Shown: positions 23,380 to 34,105 of the stretch, one piece after another | Layout of the letters: each line of letters opens with the position of its first letter | Numbering within the stretch: the stretch's first letter is position 1 | Assembly: GCA_963383645.1 (NCBI GenBank) | Contig: OY726560.1 | Location: forward strand, 84,106,593 to 84,170,592 | Direction: 5' to 3' | Origin: Muscardinus avellanarius | Taxonomy: Eukaryota; Chordata; Mammalia; Rodentia; Gliridae | DNA length: 64,000 nt | Position numbers and translations under genes: made by a program | The notes under the pieces: generated by a model | Seen by the model: only the letters and a program-made list of their open reading frames with translations | Databases searched by the model: none | What the model was told of the DNA's origin: nothing

Positions 23380-26300
23380 AGTTCTTCCTATGACCCATTT
23401 CTCCTTAGCTTTCACATATCAGGGAAAGCATCTGATTTCTTACTTTTTGCGACTGATTAATTTCACTTAATATAATGTCCTCCAGTTCCATCCATTTCCC
23501 TGTAAATGCTGCAATTGTTTTTTTTTTTAATGGCTGAGTAAAATTCCATTGTGTACATATCCCACAGTTTTGTGATCCATTCATCTGTTGATGGACATCT
23601 TGGCTGGTTCCATAGTTTGGCTATTGTGAATTGTGCAGCTATGAACATAGATAGACACACATTATTAGTTTGGTACTTTGGTTTGCTTTCTTTTGGGTAG
23701 ATACGCAGAAGTGGTATTGCTGATTAGAACAGTAAATTTTCTCTCATTCTTCTGAGGATTCTCCATACTATTTTCCAAAGTGGTTGCACTAATTTGCAAT
23801 CCAAACAGTGTTTTAAAGTCCCCATTTCTCCACATCCTTGCCAGCATTTGTTGTTTTTTGTTTTGAATGGTTGCTATTCTAGTTGGGGTAAGGTGAAATC
23901 TCAGGGTAGTTTTGATTTGTATCTCTCTGATTGTCAATGATGCTGATCATTTTTTTTCATGCATTTATTGGGCACTTGAATTTCTTCTTTCGTTAAGTGT
24001 CTATGTAGTTCACTTGCCCTTTTTTTTGATTGGATTATTTGGTTTTTTAGTGTTGAGTTTCTTGAGTTCTCTGTATATTCTAGATATTAGTCCTTTATCT
24101 GAGGAGTAGGTGGCAAAAATCTCCTCCTATTCTGTTGTCTCTTGGTTGAGGTTCTTAACAGTTTCCTTTGCTCTACAGAAGCTCTTCAGTTTCATGAAAT
24201 CCCACATATTGATTTGTCTTTTAGTTTCTTGTGCCTTTGGGGTCTTGTTGAGAAAGATTTTTATCTGTGCCTATGTGTTGCAGTGTTGGACCTATACTCT
24301 CTTCAAGGAGCCTCAAGGTCTCTGGTCTAATTTCCAAGTCTTTGATCCATTCTGAATTAACTCTTGTGTAGGGTGAGAGAGTGGGATTAATTTTCAATTT
24401 TCTGAATAAGGTTAACAAGTTTTGCCAACACCATTTGTTGAACAGGCTATCTTTTTTCCAGTGTATGTTTTTGGCCCCTTTGTTAAAAATCATTTGGTAT
24501 AAGTCTGTGGACTTGTTTCTGGGTCTTCTACTCTGCTCCATTGATCTATATATCTGTTTTTGTGTCAGTACCATGCTGTTTTTATTACAGTGGCTTTGCA
24601 GTATAGTTTAAAGTCAGGTATTGTGATTCTTCCTGCATAATTTTTGTTGCTGAGAACTACTTTTGGTATTCTGGGATTTTTGTTATTCCAAATAAACTTA
24701 AGGGCTAATTTTTCTATGTCTGTGAGGAATGACCTTGGTATTGCATTGAATCTGTAGATTTTGCAAGTATGACCATTTTGATGATATTTATTCTGCCTAT
24801 CCATGAACATAGCATATCTTTTCATCTTCTAAGATCTTCTTTGATTTCTTTTTTCAATGTTTTATAATTTTCACTGTAGAGATGTTTTACCTCCTTGGTT
24901 AAGTTTATTCCTAAGTATTTTATTTTTTTGTGGGAAGTCCTGAATGGAAGTGTTTTCCAGATTTCTTTTTCAGTGGATTTATGATTGGTGTACAGAAAAG
25001 CTTCTGATTTGTTTAGATTTATTTTGTATCCAGATACTTTGCTGAAATTGTTGATCAGGTCTATAAATCTTCTGGTTGAGTTTATTGGGTTTTATAAATA
25101 TAGTATCATGTCATGTGCAAATAGTGAAAGTTTGAGTTCTTTCTCTATTTGTATTCCTTTAATTTCCTTTTATGCCTTATTGCTCTGGTTAGAGTCTCAC
25201 ATACTATATTGAAGAGAAGCGGTTATAATGGGCATCCTTGTCTTGTTCCATTTTTGGGGGGAACTCTTGAAGATTTTTTTCATTAAATATGATATTGACT
25301 GTGTGCTTATTGTAGATTGCCTTTATGGTATTGAGATATATTTATTTTATTCCAATACTCAGCAGTGCGTTTATCATAAATGAATGTTTGATTTTATCAA
25401 ATGCTTTTTCAGCATCTATTGAAATGATCATGTGATATTTGTCTTTGGTTCTGTTTATATGATGATTTACATGGATTGATTTTTGTATGTTGTACCAGCT
25501 TTGTATCACTGGTATGAACCCTGCCTGGTCATGATGTATGATTTTCTTGATATGGTTCTGAATGCATTTTGCTAGTATTTTGTTTAGCAGTTTTGCATCA
25601 AAATTCATCAAAGATCTAGGCCTGTAGTTTTCCTTCCCTGAACTGTCTTTATTTGATTTTGGTAATAATGTGATGTTGCCTTCATAGAATGTATTTGGGA
25701 GAATTCCCCCCCTTTTTTCTATTTCACTGAGTTTAGGCAGGTTGTATTTATCTAGAAAGTTGTCAATATCCTCCAGATTTTTCATTTTGTTGGAATATAG
25801 TTTTTGAAAGTAATTTCTGATAATCCAGTGGATTTCTACATTGTCAGTAGTAATATCTCTTTTTTTATCTCTTATTTTTGTAATTTGGGTTGATTCTTTT
25901 TTGTTGTTAGGTTGGCTAGTGGGTTATCTAGTTAATTATTTTGAGAAATCAGCTTTTGTTTTTGTTGATTTTCTGTATTGTTATTAAATTCTGTACTTTA
26001 TTGATTTCTACTCTGATTTAAATAATTTTCCATCTTCTTCTGGATTGGGGTTAGATAGTTCCTGTTTTTCAAGGGTTTTGAGGTGTTTCATTAGGCTATT
26101 TATTTGATGATTTTCTATTTTTTTTGTTAGCACTCAGTGCTATAAAATTTCCTCTTAATACTGCCTTCAAAGTGTCCCGGCTGTTTTTATATGTTGTATC
26201 TTTATTTTTGTTTGTTTTTATAAATTTCTTGATTTCACCTCTTACGTCTTCTATGACCCATTCTTCATTCAGAAGTGTGGTGTTCAGTCTCCACATGTTT

Positions 26301-27330
26301 ATGGGGTTTTCTGGGTCTTTTTTTTTTTTTTTTTTTTTTTTTTTTGCGGGTCTGGGGATGAAACCCAGGGGCATTTGACCTCCAAGCTTCACCCCCTGCT
26401 ATATTTTTTATTCTTTATTTTGAAACCAGGTCTCACTTCACTGAGTTGCAGAGGGCCTCACTAAGTAGCTGAGGCTGTCCGCAAACCTTGATTCTCCAGT
26501 CTCAGCCTCCCAAATGCTGGGATTAAAAGCGTGCGCTACCACGCCCGGCTCTCTCTGGATCTTTTTATAGGTGATTTCTAATTTCATTCCATTATGGTCT
26601 GAAAAGACACAGGGAAGTATGTCACATTTTTTGAATTTGCTAGTGCTCATTTTTTGGCCCAGGATGTGATCTAGTTTGGAGAAGGTTCCATGAGCAGTTG
26701 AGGGAAATATAAACTCTGCTGTAGTTTGGTGAAATATTCTATATGTGGCCAACAAGTCCATCTGATTAATGGTGTTCTTTAGTTCTGAGGCATCTTTACT
26801 GACCTTTTGTCTAGAAGATTGGTCTAATGGTGTGAGAGGTGTGTTGAAGTCTCCCAGTATTATTGTATTAAAATTTATATGTGACAATGTCACAGAGAGT
26901 TTGTTTTATGAAAGTAGCTGCACCTATGTGCAAACATAGACAAAACAGCTATGCTATTTTGTCTTCCTGGATTGTTCCTTTTACCAGTAAAAAATGGTCT
27001 TCTTTGCCTCTTCAATAAACTTGAGCTTGAAGTCTAACTTGTCTGATATCATAGTTGCTACTCCTGCTTGCCTTCGAATTCCGTTGGCATAGATTACCTT
27101 TCTCAACCCTTTACCGTAAGTTTGCTACTATCTTTACTTGTAAGGTGTATTTTTTGCAAGCAGCAGACACATGGGTTATCTTTTTATTTCATTTTGCAAA
27201 TTTATGTATTTTTATTGAGAGTTTAGGCAATTTACATTCAATGTGATTGTTGAGAGATGATTTTTAATTCCTAATATGTTAAGACTGTATTTCAGTTTGA
27301 AATACTGTTTGTTCTCTTTGCTTAGTTATC
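23380..27330 (-). pseudogene. L1 ORF2 (endonuclease/reverse transcriptase), broken
   Basis: Minus-strand fragments in correct order: endonuclease (26,438-26,893, with the ILGDFNTPLTPLDQ and LDHILGQK blocks), reverse transcriptase (25,342-25,785, with the [20 protein letters not shown] block) and the C-terminal segment (23,463-23,937, with the PSTDEWITKLWDMYTMEFYSA block). Stops, frameshifts and a nested SINE interrupt it. ORF2p performs target-primed reverse transcription; this copy cannot. Confidence 0.9.
26321..26549 (-). mobile_element. B1-dID SINE (older subtype) with long A-tail, antisense
   Basis: A T-tract of about 25, then GCGGGTCTGGGGATGAAACC, the CACTGAGTTGCAGAGGGCCTCACTAAGTAGCTGAGG spacer and the B1 end CACGCCCGGC. 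L1 target sequence CTGGGTCTTTTT / CTGGATCTTTTT is duplicated at its flanks. The intact CpGs in the B1 end suggest moderate youth. Confidence 0.93.
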
Positions 27331-27439
27331 TCCTGGATGAAAATTCTTCTTTCTCTGGTTCTGGCATGTATTCCTTATTTCTTCTTTGTAGTTAATCTCT
27401 TTAAATATTTTCTCTAGCAATGGTTTTATTTTTTTTTTT

Positions 27440-27491
27440 CACTTTAAAAAATAAATTTTAATGATATGGAAATTTTGGGGTGAGGGATTGG
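27440..27491 (-). other. Probable 3'-transduced segment with ATTAAA signal
   Basis: 52 bp lie between two poly(A) tracts of the insertion (plus-strand T-tracts at 27,492-27,507 and 27,429-27,439). On the minus strand ATTAAA at 27,462-27,457 stands about 18 nt before the terminal poly(A). This is the normal signature of read-through transcription past the element's own poly(A) signal. Confidence 0.7.
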
Positions 27492-27507
27492 TTTTTTTTT
27501 TTTTTTT

Positions 27508-27870
27508 AATTAATTTATTTTTTAAATTGGTGCATTGTAGTCATATATCAATCACATTGGAGTACAAGACTTGAGAGGATATACAAGCACACATCATCCA
27601 ATTAGCCCTTCTGCAGCCCCCGTCCCATTCCCTCCCCCTCCCTCCATCCCACACTTCTTTGGTGATTTACTTTGATACATTTGTTTATGTACCTCCTGCA
27701 TTTTAAAGAGGCTCCGTCCTCCAGTATTACATACCCTCTGATTGGTCACATTAGTTGCTTCACTATAAGGCCCTTTCTATAGCTCAACCTCTTCCTGTTG
27801 CCCGTTTCCTCCTAGTTATTGCTGATTAAGGGAAGCGTCTGATTTATATTTTCTGCGATATTTCTCTGTG
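27508..27870 (-). mobile_element. L1 3'UTR segment inside the composite element
   Basis: The minus strand ends GACTACAATGCACCAATTTA plus an A-rich tail and contains the G-rich tract GGAGGGAGGGGGAGGGAATG. The same order occurs in L1 tails at 34,690-34,920, 35,235-35,440 and 61,690-61,880. Similarity continues up to the block equivalent to 23,410-23,450. Confidence 0.9.
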
Positions 27871-29540
27871 CATGCTGCGTTGCAAGTACCAATCCCACTC
27901 TTGATGGTCCCAGTAGTGCCCTGGCTACTCAGTGGACTGATCCAGACCTCGCTGGCTCACGCAGCGGCCTTGCCTCATGGGAGGACCCAGTTCTGGTCTC
28001 GCTGGCCCCTGAACCGGTCAAACCCCTAAGCTGGCTTTTGTCCCGACCTTGGAGGCCGCAGGAGTGAACTTGCCTCACGCCAGGCTCCGATGCTGGCCAT
28101 TGGCCCCTGCACCAGTCTAACCCCTTGGCAGGATTCCAGTCCCGGCCTCGGAGGCCCCAACACTGGTAATGCCTCACGGCAGGCTCCGATGCCGGCCTCA
28201 CTGGCCCCAGCACCGGCCTAACCCCTCGGCAGGCTCTTATCCTGGCCTCGAGGCCCCAGTACCGGCCTTGCCTCAAGGCAGGCTCCGATGCCGGCCTCGC
28301 TGGCCCCAGCACCAGCCTAACCCCTCAGCAGGCTCTTATCCTGGCCTCGGAGGCCCCAGTACCGGCCTTGCCTCACGGCAGGCTCCGATGCCGGCCTCAC
28401 TGGCCCCAGCAGTGGCCTAACCCCTCGGCAGGCTCTGATCCCGGCCTCAGAGGCCCCAGTACCGGCCTTGCCTCAAGGCAGGCTCCGATGCCGGCCTCGC
28501 TGGCCCCAGCAGCAGCCTAACCCCTCGGCAGGCTCCAATCCCAGCCTCAGAGGCCCCAGCACTGGTCATGCCTCAAGGCAGGCTCCGATGCCTGCCTCGC
28601 TGGCCCCAGCACCGGCCTAACCCCTCGGCAGGCTCTTGTCCTGGCCTCGGAGGCCCCAGTACCGGCCTTGCCTCACGGCAGGCTCCGATGCCGGCCTCGC
28701 TGGCCCCAGCAGTGGCCTAACCCCTCGGCAGGCTCCGATCCCGGCCTCAGTGGCCCCAGTACCGGCCTTGCCTCAAGGCAGGCTCCGATGCCGGCCTCGC
28801 TGGCCCCAGCAGCGGCCTAACCCCTCGGCAGGCTCCAATCCCGGCCTCAGAGGCCCCAGCACTGGTCATGCCTCAAGGCAGGCTCCGATGCCGGCCTCGC
28901 TGGCCCCAGCAGCGGCCTAACCCCTCGGCAGGCTCTTGTCCTGGCCTCGGAGGCCCCAGTACCGGCCTTGCCTCACGGCAGGCTCCGATGCCGGCCTCGC
29001 TGGCCCCAGCAGCGGCCTAACCCCTCGGCCGGCTCCGATCCCGGCCTCGGAGGCCCCAGCACTGGTCATGCCTCAAGGCAGGCTCCGATGCCGGCCTCGC
29101 TGGCCCCAGCACCGGCCTAACCCCTTGGCAGACTCTTATCCTGGCCTCGGAGGCCCCAGTACCGGCCTTGCCTCACGGCAGGCTCCGATGCCGGCCTCGC
29201 TGGCCCCAGCACCGGCCTAACCCCGCGGCATGCTCCGATCCCGGCCTCGGAGGCCCCAGCACTGGTCATGCCTCACGGCAGGCTCCGCTGCCGGCCTCGT
29301 TGGCCCCAGCACCGGCCTAACCCCTCGGCAAGCTCTTATCCTGGCCTCGGAGGCCCCAGTACCGGCCTTGCCTCACAGCAGGCTCCGATGCCGGCCTCGC
29401 TGGCCCCAGCACCGGCCTAATCCCTCGGCAGGCTCTTATCCTGGCCTCGAGGCCCCATTACCGGCCTTGCCTCAAGGCAGGCTCCGATGCCGGCCTCACT
29501 GGCCCCAGCACTGGCCTGACCCCTCAGCAGGCTCTTATCC

Positions 29541-30939
29541 TGGCCTCGGAGGCCCCAGTACCGGCCTTGCCTCACGGCAGGCTCCGATGCTGGCCTCGCT
29601 GGACGCAGCAGCGGCCTAACCCCTCGGCAGGCTCCGATCCCGGCCTCAGAGGCCCCAGCACTGGTCATGCCTCAAGGCAGGCTCCGATGCCGGCCTCGCT
29701 GGCCCCAGCACCGGCCTAACCCCTTGGCAGGCTCTTATCCTGGCCTCGGAGGCCCCAGTACCGGCCTTGCCTCACGGCAGGCTCCGATGCCGGCCTCGCT
29801 GGCCCCAGCACCGGCCTAACCCCTCGGCATGCTCCGATCCCGGCCTCGGAGGCCCTAGCACTGGTCATGCCTCACGGCAGGCTCCGCTGCCGGCCTTGTT
29901 GGCCCCAGCACCGGCCTAACCCCTCGGCAAGCTCTTATCCTGGCCTCGGAGGCCCCAGTACCGGCCTTGCCTCACAGCAGGCTCCGATGCCGGCCTCGCT
30001 GGCCCCAGCACCGGCCTAACCCCTCGGCAGGCTCTTATCCTGGCCTAGAGGCCCCAGTACCGGCCTTGCCTCACGGCAGGCTCCGATGCCGGCCTCACTG
30101 GCCCCAGCAGCGGCCTAACCCCTCGGCAGGCTCCGATCCCGGCCTCAGAGGCCCCAGTACCGGCCTTGCCTCACGGCAGGCTCCGATGCCGGCCTCGCTG
30201 GCCCCAGCAGCGGCCTAACCCCTCGGCAGGCTCCGATCCCGGCCTCGGAGGCCCCAGCACTGGTCATGCCTCAAGGCAGGCTCCGATGCCGGCCTCGCTG
30301 GCCCCAGCACCGGCCTAACCCCTTGGCAGACTCTTATCCTGGCCTCGGAGGCCCCAGTACCGGCCTTGCCTCACGGCAGGCTCCGATGCCGGCCTCGCTG
30401 GCCCCAGCACCGGCCTAACCCCGCGGCATGCTCCGATCCCGGCCTCGGAGGCCCCAGCACTGGTCATGCCTCACGGCAGGCTCCGCTGCCGGCCTCGTTG
30501 GCCCCAGCAGCGGCCTAACCCCTCGGCAAGCTCTTATCCTGGCCTCGGAGGCCCCAGTACCGGCCTTGCCTCACGGCAGGCTCCGATGCCGGCCTCGCTG
30601 GCCCCAGCACCGGCCTAATCCCTCGGCAGGCTCTTATCCTGGCCTCGGAGGCCCCAGTACCGGCCTTGCCTCAAGGCAGGCTCCGATGCTGGCCTCGCTG
30701 GCCCCAGCACCGGCCTAACCCCTCAGCAGGCTCTTATCCTGGCCTCGGAGGCCCCAGTACCGGCCTTGCCTCACGGCAGGCTCCGATGCCGGCCTCACTG
30801 GCCCCAGCAGCGGCCTAACCCCTCGGCAGGCTCCGATCCCGGCCTCAGCGGCCCCAGCACTGGTCATACCTCACGGCAGGCTCCGATGCCGGCCTCGCTG
30901 GCCCCAGCACCGGCCTAACCCCTCGGCAGGCTCTTATCC
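29541..30939. repeat. 1,399-bp duplicated VNTR block, copy 1
   Basis: The diagnostic variants GGACGCAGCAG (29,601), GGCCCTAGCACTGG (near 29,850) and GGCCTAGAGGCC (30,025-30,055) recur exactly 1,399 bp later. Block edges are approximate. Confidence 0.88.
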
Positions 30940-32338
30940 TGGCCTCGGAGGCCCCAGTACCGGCCTTGCCTCACGGCAGGCTCCGATGCTGGCCTCGCTG
31001 GACGCAGCAGCGGCCTAACCCCTCGGCAGGCTCCGATCCCGGCCTCAGAGGCCCCAGCACTGGTCATGCCTCAAGGCAGGCTCCGATGCCGGCCTCGCTG
31101 GCCCCAGCACCGGCCTAACCCCTTGGCAGGCTCTTATCCTGGCCTCGGAGGCCCCAGTACCGGCCTTGCCTCACGGCAGGCTCCGATGCCGGCCTCGCTG
31201 GCCCCAGCACCGGCCTAACCCCTCGGCATGCTCCGATCCCGGCCTCGGAGGCCCTAGCACTGGTCATGCCTCACGGCAGGCTCCGCTGCCGGCCTTGTTG
31301 GCCCCAGCACCGGCCTAACCCCTCGGCAAGCTCTTATCCTGGCCTCGGAGGCCCCAGTACCGGCCTTGCCTCACAGCAGGCTCCGATGCCGGCCTCGCTG
31401 GCCCCAGCACCGGCCTAACCCCTCGGCAGGCTCTTATCCTGGCCTAGAGGCCCCAGTACCGGCCTTGCCTCACGGCAGGCTCCGATGCCGGCCTCACTGG
31501 CCCCAGCAGCGGCCTAACCCCTCGGCAGGCTCCGATCCCGGCCTCAGAGGCCCCAGTACCGGCCTTGCCTCACGGCAGGCTCCGATGCCGGCCTCGCTGG
31601 CCCCAGCAGCGGCCTAACCCCTCGGCAGGCTCCGATCCCGGCCTCGGAGGCCCCAGCACTGGTCATGCCTCAAGGCAGGCTCCGATGCCGGCCTCGCTGG
31701 CCCCAGCACCGGCCTAACCCCTTGGCAGACTCTTATCCTGGCCTCGGAGGCCCCAGTACCGGCCTTGCCTCACGGCAGGCTCCGATGCCGGCCTCGCTGG
31801 CCCCAGCACCGGCCTAACCCCGCGGCATGCTCCGATCCCGGCCTCGGAGGCCCCAGCACTGGTCATGCCTCACGGCAGGCTCCGCTGCCGGCCTCGTTGG
31901 CCCCAGCAGCGGCCTAACCCCTCGGCAAGCTCTTATCCTGGCCTCGGAGGCCCCAGTACCGGCCTTGCCTCACGGCAGGCTCCGATGCCGGCCTCGCTGG
32001 CCCCAGCACCGGCCTAATCCCTCGGCAGGCTCTTATCCTGGCCTCGGAGGCCCCAGTACCGGCCTTGCCTCAAGGCAGGCTCCGATGCTGGCCTCGCTGG
32101 CCCCAGCACCGGCCTAACCCCTCAGCAGGCTCTTATCCTGGCCTCGGAGGCCCCAGTACCGGCCTTGCCTCACGGCAGGCTCCGATGCCGGCCTCACTGG
32201 CCCCAGCAGCGGCCTAACCCCTCGGCAGGCTCCGATCCCGGCCTCAGCGGCCCCAGCACTGGTCATACCTCACGGCAGGCTCCGATGCCGGCCTCGCTGG
32301 CCCCAGCACCAGCCTAACCCCTCGGCAGGCTCTTATCC
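30940..32338. repeat. 1,399-bp duplicated VNTR block, copy 2
   Basis: GGACGCAGCAG at 31,000 and all following variants repeat copy 1 in order. Translated stretches at 29,967-30,218 and 31,366-31,617, and at 30,428-30,718 and 31,827-32,117, are identical. The few visible differences (for example ACCAGCCTAACC near 32,310) lie toward the end. Confidence 0.88.
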
Positions 32339-32468
32339 TGGCCTCGGAGGCCCCAGTACCGGCCTTGCCTCACGGCAGGCTCCGATGCCGGCCTCGCTGG
32401 CCCCAGCAGCGGCCTAACCCCTTGGCAGGCTCCGATCCCGGCCTCAGAGGCCTCTAGCAATGGTTTTA

Positions 32469-33124
32469 AAGGCATAAATTCCTTCAGCTTATGTTTGTCA
32501 TGGACGTTTCTTATTTCCCCATCTAATTTGAAAGCTAAGTTTGCTGGGTAGAAAATTTTGGGCTGGAAATTTTTTTCTTTCAGAGTTTGGAATTGCTTAT
32601 TCCAGCCCCTTCTGGCTTTCATGACTTGGTTTGGAAAGTCTAGAGTGATTCTAATTGGTTTGCCTCTGAATGTCACTTGGCCTTTTATTTTTGTTGCCTT
32701 TAAGATTCTATTCTTGGCTTCTACATTTGTCATTTTGACTATTGTGTGGTATGGGGAACCTTTCTCTGATCAGATTTTCTGCTATTACTTCTTTGAAGAG
32801 ATTGTTGATCCCTTTGATTTTACCTTTTCCCTCCTCTATGGTGATTATTCTTAGTTTAGCTGTCTTAGATGGGCCCATATTTCTTCAATGTCCAATTGTT
32901 TTCTCTAAGTTACAAACTATGCATTCATTTTTGGAGTGATCATCTTCTCGGAGTGAGATTCTATTCTCCATGTGGTCTAATTGATTTTTTATAGTTTGAA
33001 TTAATGTCTTTACTTCAATTTTTGCATCCTTTATTTCTTTAAAACTCTCTCTAAATTCTTTTTTGAAATCCTGTATTATTTCCTCAGTTGCATTCCTGAT
33101 TTGATCTTCTGGAGAGTCCTGCAA
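32469..33124 (-). pseudogene. L1 ORF1 (RNA-binding protein), broken
   Basis: 33,124-32,885 encodes a coiled-coil segment (MQDSPEDQIRNATEEIIQDF...). 32,733-32,469 encodes the C-terminal domain (MTNVEAKNRILKATKIKGQ..., KARRGW). Frameshifts lie between. The reading frame at its end runs into the VNTR element. ORF1p is the L1 RNA chaperone; this copy is inactive. Confidence 0.9.
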
Positions 33125-33239
33125 TTCTGTGTAAATGAGTTTTGTTATTGTGGGGTTGAGAGCTCATTGCTCCATTGTTGTTCCTCCTTCCATTAATTTC
33201 AGAAGAGTGTACCTGTTGCTTTTGGTCAATTTCTCTCAG

Positions 33240-34105
33240 TCTCTAGGTGTCCACTGGTATATTTAAGGGTGAGTTGTATTGTTTGCAGAAGTGAAGGTTG
33301 AGTAAGGAGGGAAGCATAGGAGTAAATGGCAGAGTAGGGTAAGGTATGTAGAGTTTCTGGTAGTGTGATATGAAGTGGATTTGATTCAAGACAAGAGAGC
33401 TATTAAAAAGAAGAGAAAGAATAGAAAAGGGTTGAAGAGGAGCGAGTAGGTATGTACAAGGTAAGAAGCTTGGAAGAGGATTTGGGAAGCAGGTAAAAAA
33501 CAAAAAAGAAAACAGAACAAAAAGAACACATAAATAAAAACAAAAACAAAAAAGCACAAAAAACCCACACCCTCTACAAAAAAAATGTTTAGTACACACT
33601 GTCACACACAGAAAAAGAACAAAAAAACTCAATCAATCCCAACAACAAACTAATGTGACTCTACAAATAAGTGACTTTTTAGCAGTCTCTCTCTGTGTAG
33701 GTATCGAGTGCCACTGGCACCTTTCTCCCTGTGAATCTGGTTCTCTGAGTCTTCTCAGTTTATGCAGATGGTCAATATCAATGGGGCTGGATTTAATATT
33801 GAGTGAGGGTCACCCTCCACATTTTCCCCGCATTTGGAGTCTAGATCTCTCCCTGCCTCTGTTGGTAGCATATTTCCCTGAGACCAAACTCAATTTAGGA
33901 GTCTCTCTTCTCCACAGCTAAGGCTGGCTAGTCTGACTTCTCCCTGTCACCACAGTTGGGATGTCTGTGGTATTCCTGGAGATCCTAAACATTGGATTTA
34001 GTGTTAAGCCTAAGACTCCTCCCACACTTTCCAGTGACCAGAGCTTGAGTCTGTCTGAGCTTCTGATATGATCAACAGCAGATTCCACTCCCACCTCCTC
34101 TGGGT
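33240..34105 (-). promoter_or_regulatory. L1 5'UTR (former promoter region)
   Basis: Upstream of ORF1 on the minus strand. 33,900-34,100 matches the 5'UTR of the L1 at 45,270-45,475. The part at 33,490-33,600 is a T/G-rich tract on the minus strand, as also seen in the sense L1 at 13,430-13,560. Lacks the extreme 5' end. Confidence 0.75.

Larger units (their letters stand above)
27429..32451 (-). mobile_element. Composite VNTR - L1 3'UTR retrotransposon (SVA-like layout)
   Basis: Seen directly: an insertion into the antisense L1 flanked by CTCTAGCAATGGTTTTA at 27,412-27,428 and 32,452-32,468. On the minus strand it reads GC-rich VNTR (32,451 to about 27,936), a ~65-bp junction, L1 3'UTR (about 27,870 to 27,508), poly(A) (27,507-27,492), 52 bp of non-L1 sequence, and a second poly(A) (27,439-27,429). 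The target reads TT|AAAACCATTGC on the minus strand, the L1-endonuclease pattern. No ORF1 or ORF2 is present. Known parallels are SVA and LAVA, which are VNTR composites mobilised by L1. The alternative is an L1 with a monomeric promoter array that has lost both ORFs. Confidence 0.85.
27936..32451. repeat. GC-rich VNTR, 100-bp unit (two 50-bp halves), about 45 copies
   Basis: Period 100 bp, composed of two related ~50-bp halves starting GGCCCCAGCACCGGCC and GGCCCCAGTACCGGCC. A 300-bp higher-order period is visible (for example 28,621 / 28,921). Units 27,936-28,150 are the most diverged. Each half-unit carries GGCCTCNNNGGCC. CpGs are dense, in contrast to the CpG-poor surroundings. Open frames across it, such as 83-129 codon Pro/Arg-rich ones, arise because 300 is divisible by three. 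Confidence 0.97.
23106..34105 (-). mobile_element. Near full-length L1 LINE, antisense, split by a 5-kb composite element
   Basis: From left to right: 3'UTR (23,106-23,380), ORF2 (to about 27,330), the ORF1/ORF2 spacer, ORF1 (32,469-33,124) and 5'UTR (33,240-34,105), all on the minus strand. Two insertions split it: a SINE at 26,321-26,549 and the VNTR composite at 27,429-32,451. Without these it is about 5.7 kb. The 5'UTR matches that of the L1 ending at 46,100 but lacks roughly its first 0.6 kb. Many stops make it inactive. Confidence 0.9.

Noticed and set aside
28169..32117. Series of 83-139 codon Pro/Arg/Ala-rich ORFs on both strands, some identical to each other
   Set aside because: They follow the 300-bp higher-order period of the VNTR, are open in several frames and strands at once, and carry no domain. 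Identity between copies reflects the 1,399-bp DNA duplication.
27936..32451. Regularly spaced palindrome-bearing repeats that superficially resemble a CRISPR array
   Set aside because: Units are directly tandem with no unique spacers, the setting is mammalian, and there are no cas genes. It is a VNTR.
32314..32733. L1 ORF1 frame continuing into the VNTR as a fusion protein
   Set aside because: The frame merely runs across the insertion boundary at the TSD. Both parts are inactive or non-coding.
33243..33632. 129-codon and 60-codon Phe/Leu-rich minus-strand ORFs that look like membrane proteins
   Set aside because: They are the T-rich tract of the L1 5'UTR, seen also at 13,430-13,560 in another L1.
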